Source: Marinilabiliaceae bacterium UBA5488
Lineage (GTDB): Bacteria; Bacteroidota; Bacteroidia; Bacteroidales; Marinilabiliaceae
Direction of reading: 5' to 3'
NCBI GenBank assembly: GCA_002427105.1
Contig: DIPM01000012.1
Location: 1 to 16,888, forward strand
Length of the DNA stretch: 16,888 nucleotides
The translations under genes were made by a program, and so were the position numbers. Shown piece after piece: positions 16,517-16,888 of this stretch; positions within the stretch are counted from its first letter, which is position 1, and each line of letters opens with the position of its first letter. Below the pieces are notes generated by a model. It did no database searches, had not been told where the DNA came from, and saw only the letters and a program-made list of their open reading frames with translations.

Positions 16517-16760
16517 CCTTGCGCCTTATGATAGAGCTTGTGCCCGTCGGCACTATTAAGAAAATTATAATTCGTGTAAACTCATATTTTAGTGGGTGGA
16601 TATGGCTTTTCATTGAAGCGAACAGTTCGTATTGATATTTTTTATATCTTATGCCGAATCTTTTCAATGGCTACATCACATATATGTATATTTAGGGTCT
16701 GCTGAACAACTCGCATCGCTTAATTCAGAAGGGTTGAAATTTGTAATTCAAGCATCTGAC
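16517..16760. other. Gene-free A/T-rich spacer, possible insertion-sequence end
   Basis: No convincing coding sequence on either strand. The stretch near 16694-16710 (GGGTCTGCTGAACAACT) resembles the terminal repeat of some DDE-transposase insertion sequences from memory, but no transposase and no partner repeat are visible. Unassigned beyond that. Confidence 0.3.
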
Positions 16761-16777
16761 CTGACTTGAAAAGTCAG
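16761..16777. repeat. Small hairpin, 7-bp stem
   Basis: CTGACTT (16761-16767) pairs with AAGTCAG (16771-16777) around a GAA loop. It is the first of three successive hairpins at the right end. Confidence 0.6.
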
Positions 16778-16785
16778 TACTTTCA

Positions 16786-16812
16786 TAACCGCAGGGCAAC
16801 GACCTGCGGTTA
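16786..16812. repeat. REP-like palindrome, 10-bp GC-rich stem
   Basis: TAACCGCAGG (16786-16795) pairs perfectly with CCTGCGGTTA (16803-16812) around a 7-nt loop. Size and composition resemble REP/RAYT-associated palindromes scattered between genes in many bacteria. No T-tract, so not a typical terminator. Confidence 0.7.
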
Positions 16813-16829
16813 GTAGCTTCCCAATACCT

Positions 16830-16878
16830 CTCTGCCAGAATTGTAAATCGACTTCGTCGATTTACAATTCTGGCAGAG
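16830..16878. repeat. Long perfect palindrome, 22-bp stem with CTTCG loop
   Basis: Arms 16830-16851 and 16857-16878 are exact reverse complements around CTTCG. Beyond the perfect part the outer flanks (CCCAATACC on the left, GGATACGGGGG on the right) still show weak gapped complementarity, suggesting that a longer imperfect palindrome has partly decayed. No T-tract follows. It may be a mobile-element end or REP-type element; the window stops ten bases later. Confidence 0.85.
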
Positions 16879-16888
16879 GATACGGGGG

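Noticed and set aside
16458..16667. 69-codon minus-strand frame at the right end
   Set aside because: It overlaps the ATPase 3' end, has no family resemblance and no promoter box or start context.

Overview
The window looks like a piece of a Bacteroidota (Bacteroidetes) chromosome, probably Bacteroidales/Marinilabiliales-like; the order is an inference. Evidence: several genes are preceded by the Bacteroidota -7 promoter box TAnnTTTG, start codons mostly lack a Shine-Dalgarno sequence and sit behind A/T-rich leaders, and the proteins (LDH-like malate dehydrogenase, Bacteroidota-type phosphoglucosamine mutase, lipoprotein, TolC/HlyD sets) have the look of that phylum. No tRNA, rRNA or CRISPR array was seen.

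Layout. (1) 1-64: a perfect 23-bp inverted repeat whose two arms each carry an outward-facing TAnnTTTG box. (2) 136-7241: phosphoglucosamine mutase (glmM), then a four-gene co-directional envelope export cluster: HlyD-type adaptor, MacB/FtsX-type permease, TolC-type outer membrane factor and a second HlyD-type adaptor paralogous to the first. No ABC ATPase gene is present. (3) 7378-8455: malate dehydrogenase with a clear promoter box and a strong bidirectional terminator. (4) 8493-9671 (minus): AI-2E/PerM-family membrane protein. (5) 9989-12516: a lipoprotein with a right-handed beta-helix, followed two bases later by a secreted endonuclease/exonuclease/phosphatase-family protein. (6) 12504-13913 (minus): CCA-adding-type tRNA nucleotidyltransferase with HD domain, overlapping the preceding gene tail-to-tail by 13 bp. 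(7) 14184-14663: exported thioredoxin with CGPC.

(8) From about 14664 to the right end the window changes character and looks like accessory DNA. It holds a decayed Kelch-like secreted protein gene on the minus strand (one frameshift, two in-frame stops), an AAA ATPase with a DUF4143/PD-(D/E)XK-like C-terminus, and a gene-free right end with three successive hairpins, two of them REP/transposon-end-like. Both ends of the window lie on or next to long palindromes.

How it fits together: the left part is housekeeping (cell-wall sugar precursor, central carbon metabolism, tRNA maturation) mixed with envelope functions (efflux, lipoprotein, periplasmic redox). No coherent new defence or biosynthetic system was found. 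The most notable points are the ATPase-less permease cluster with two adaptors, the unannotated Kelch-like pseudogene, and the palindromes at both ends.
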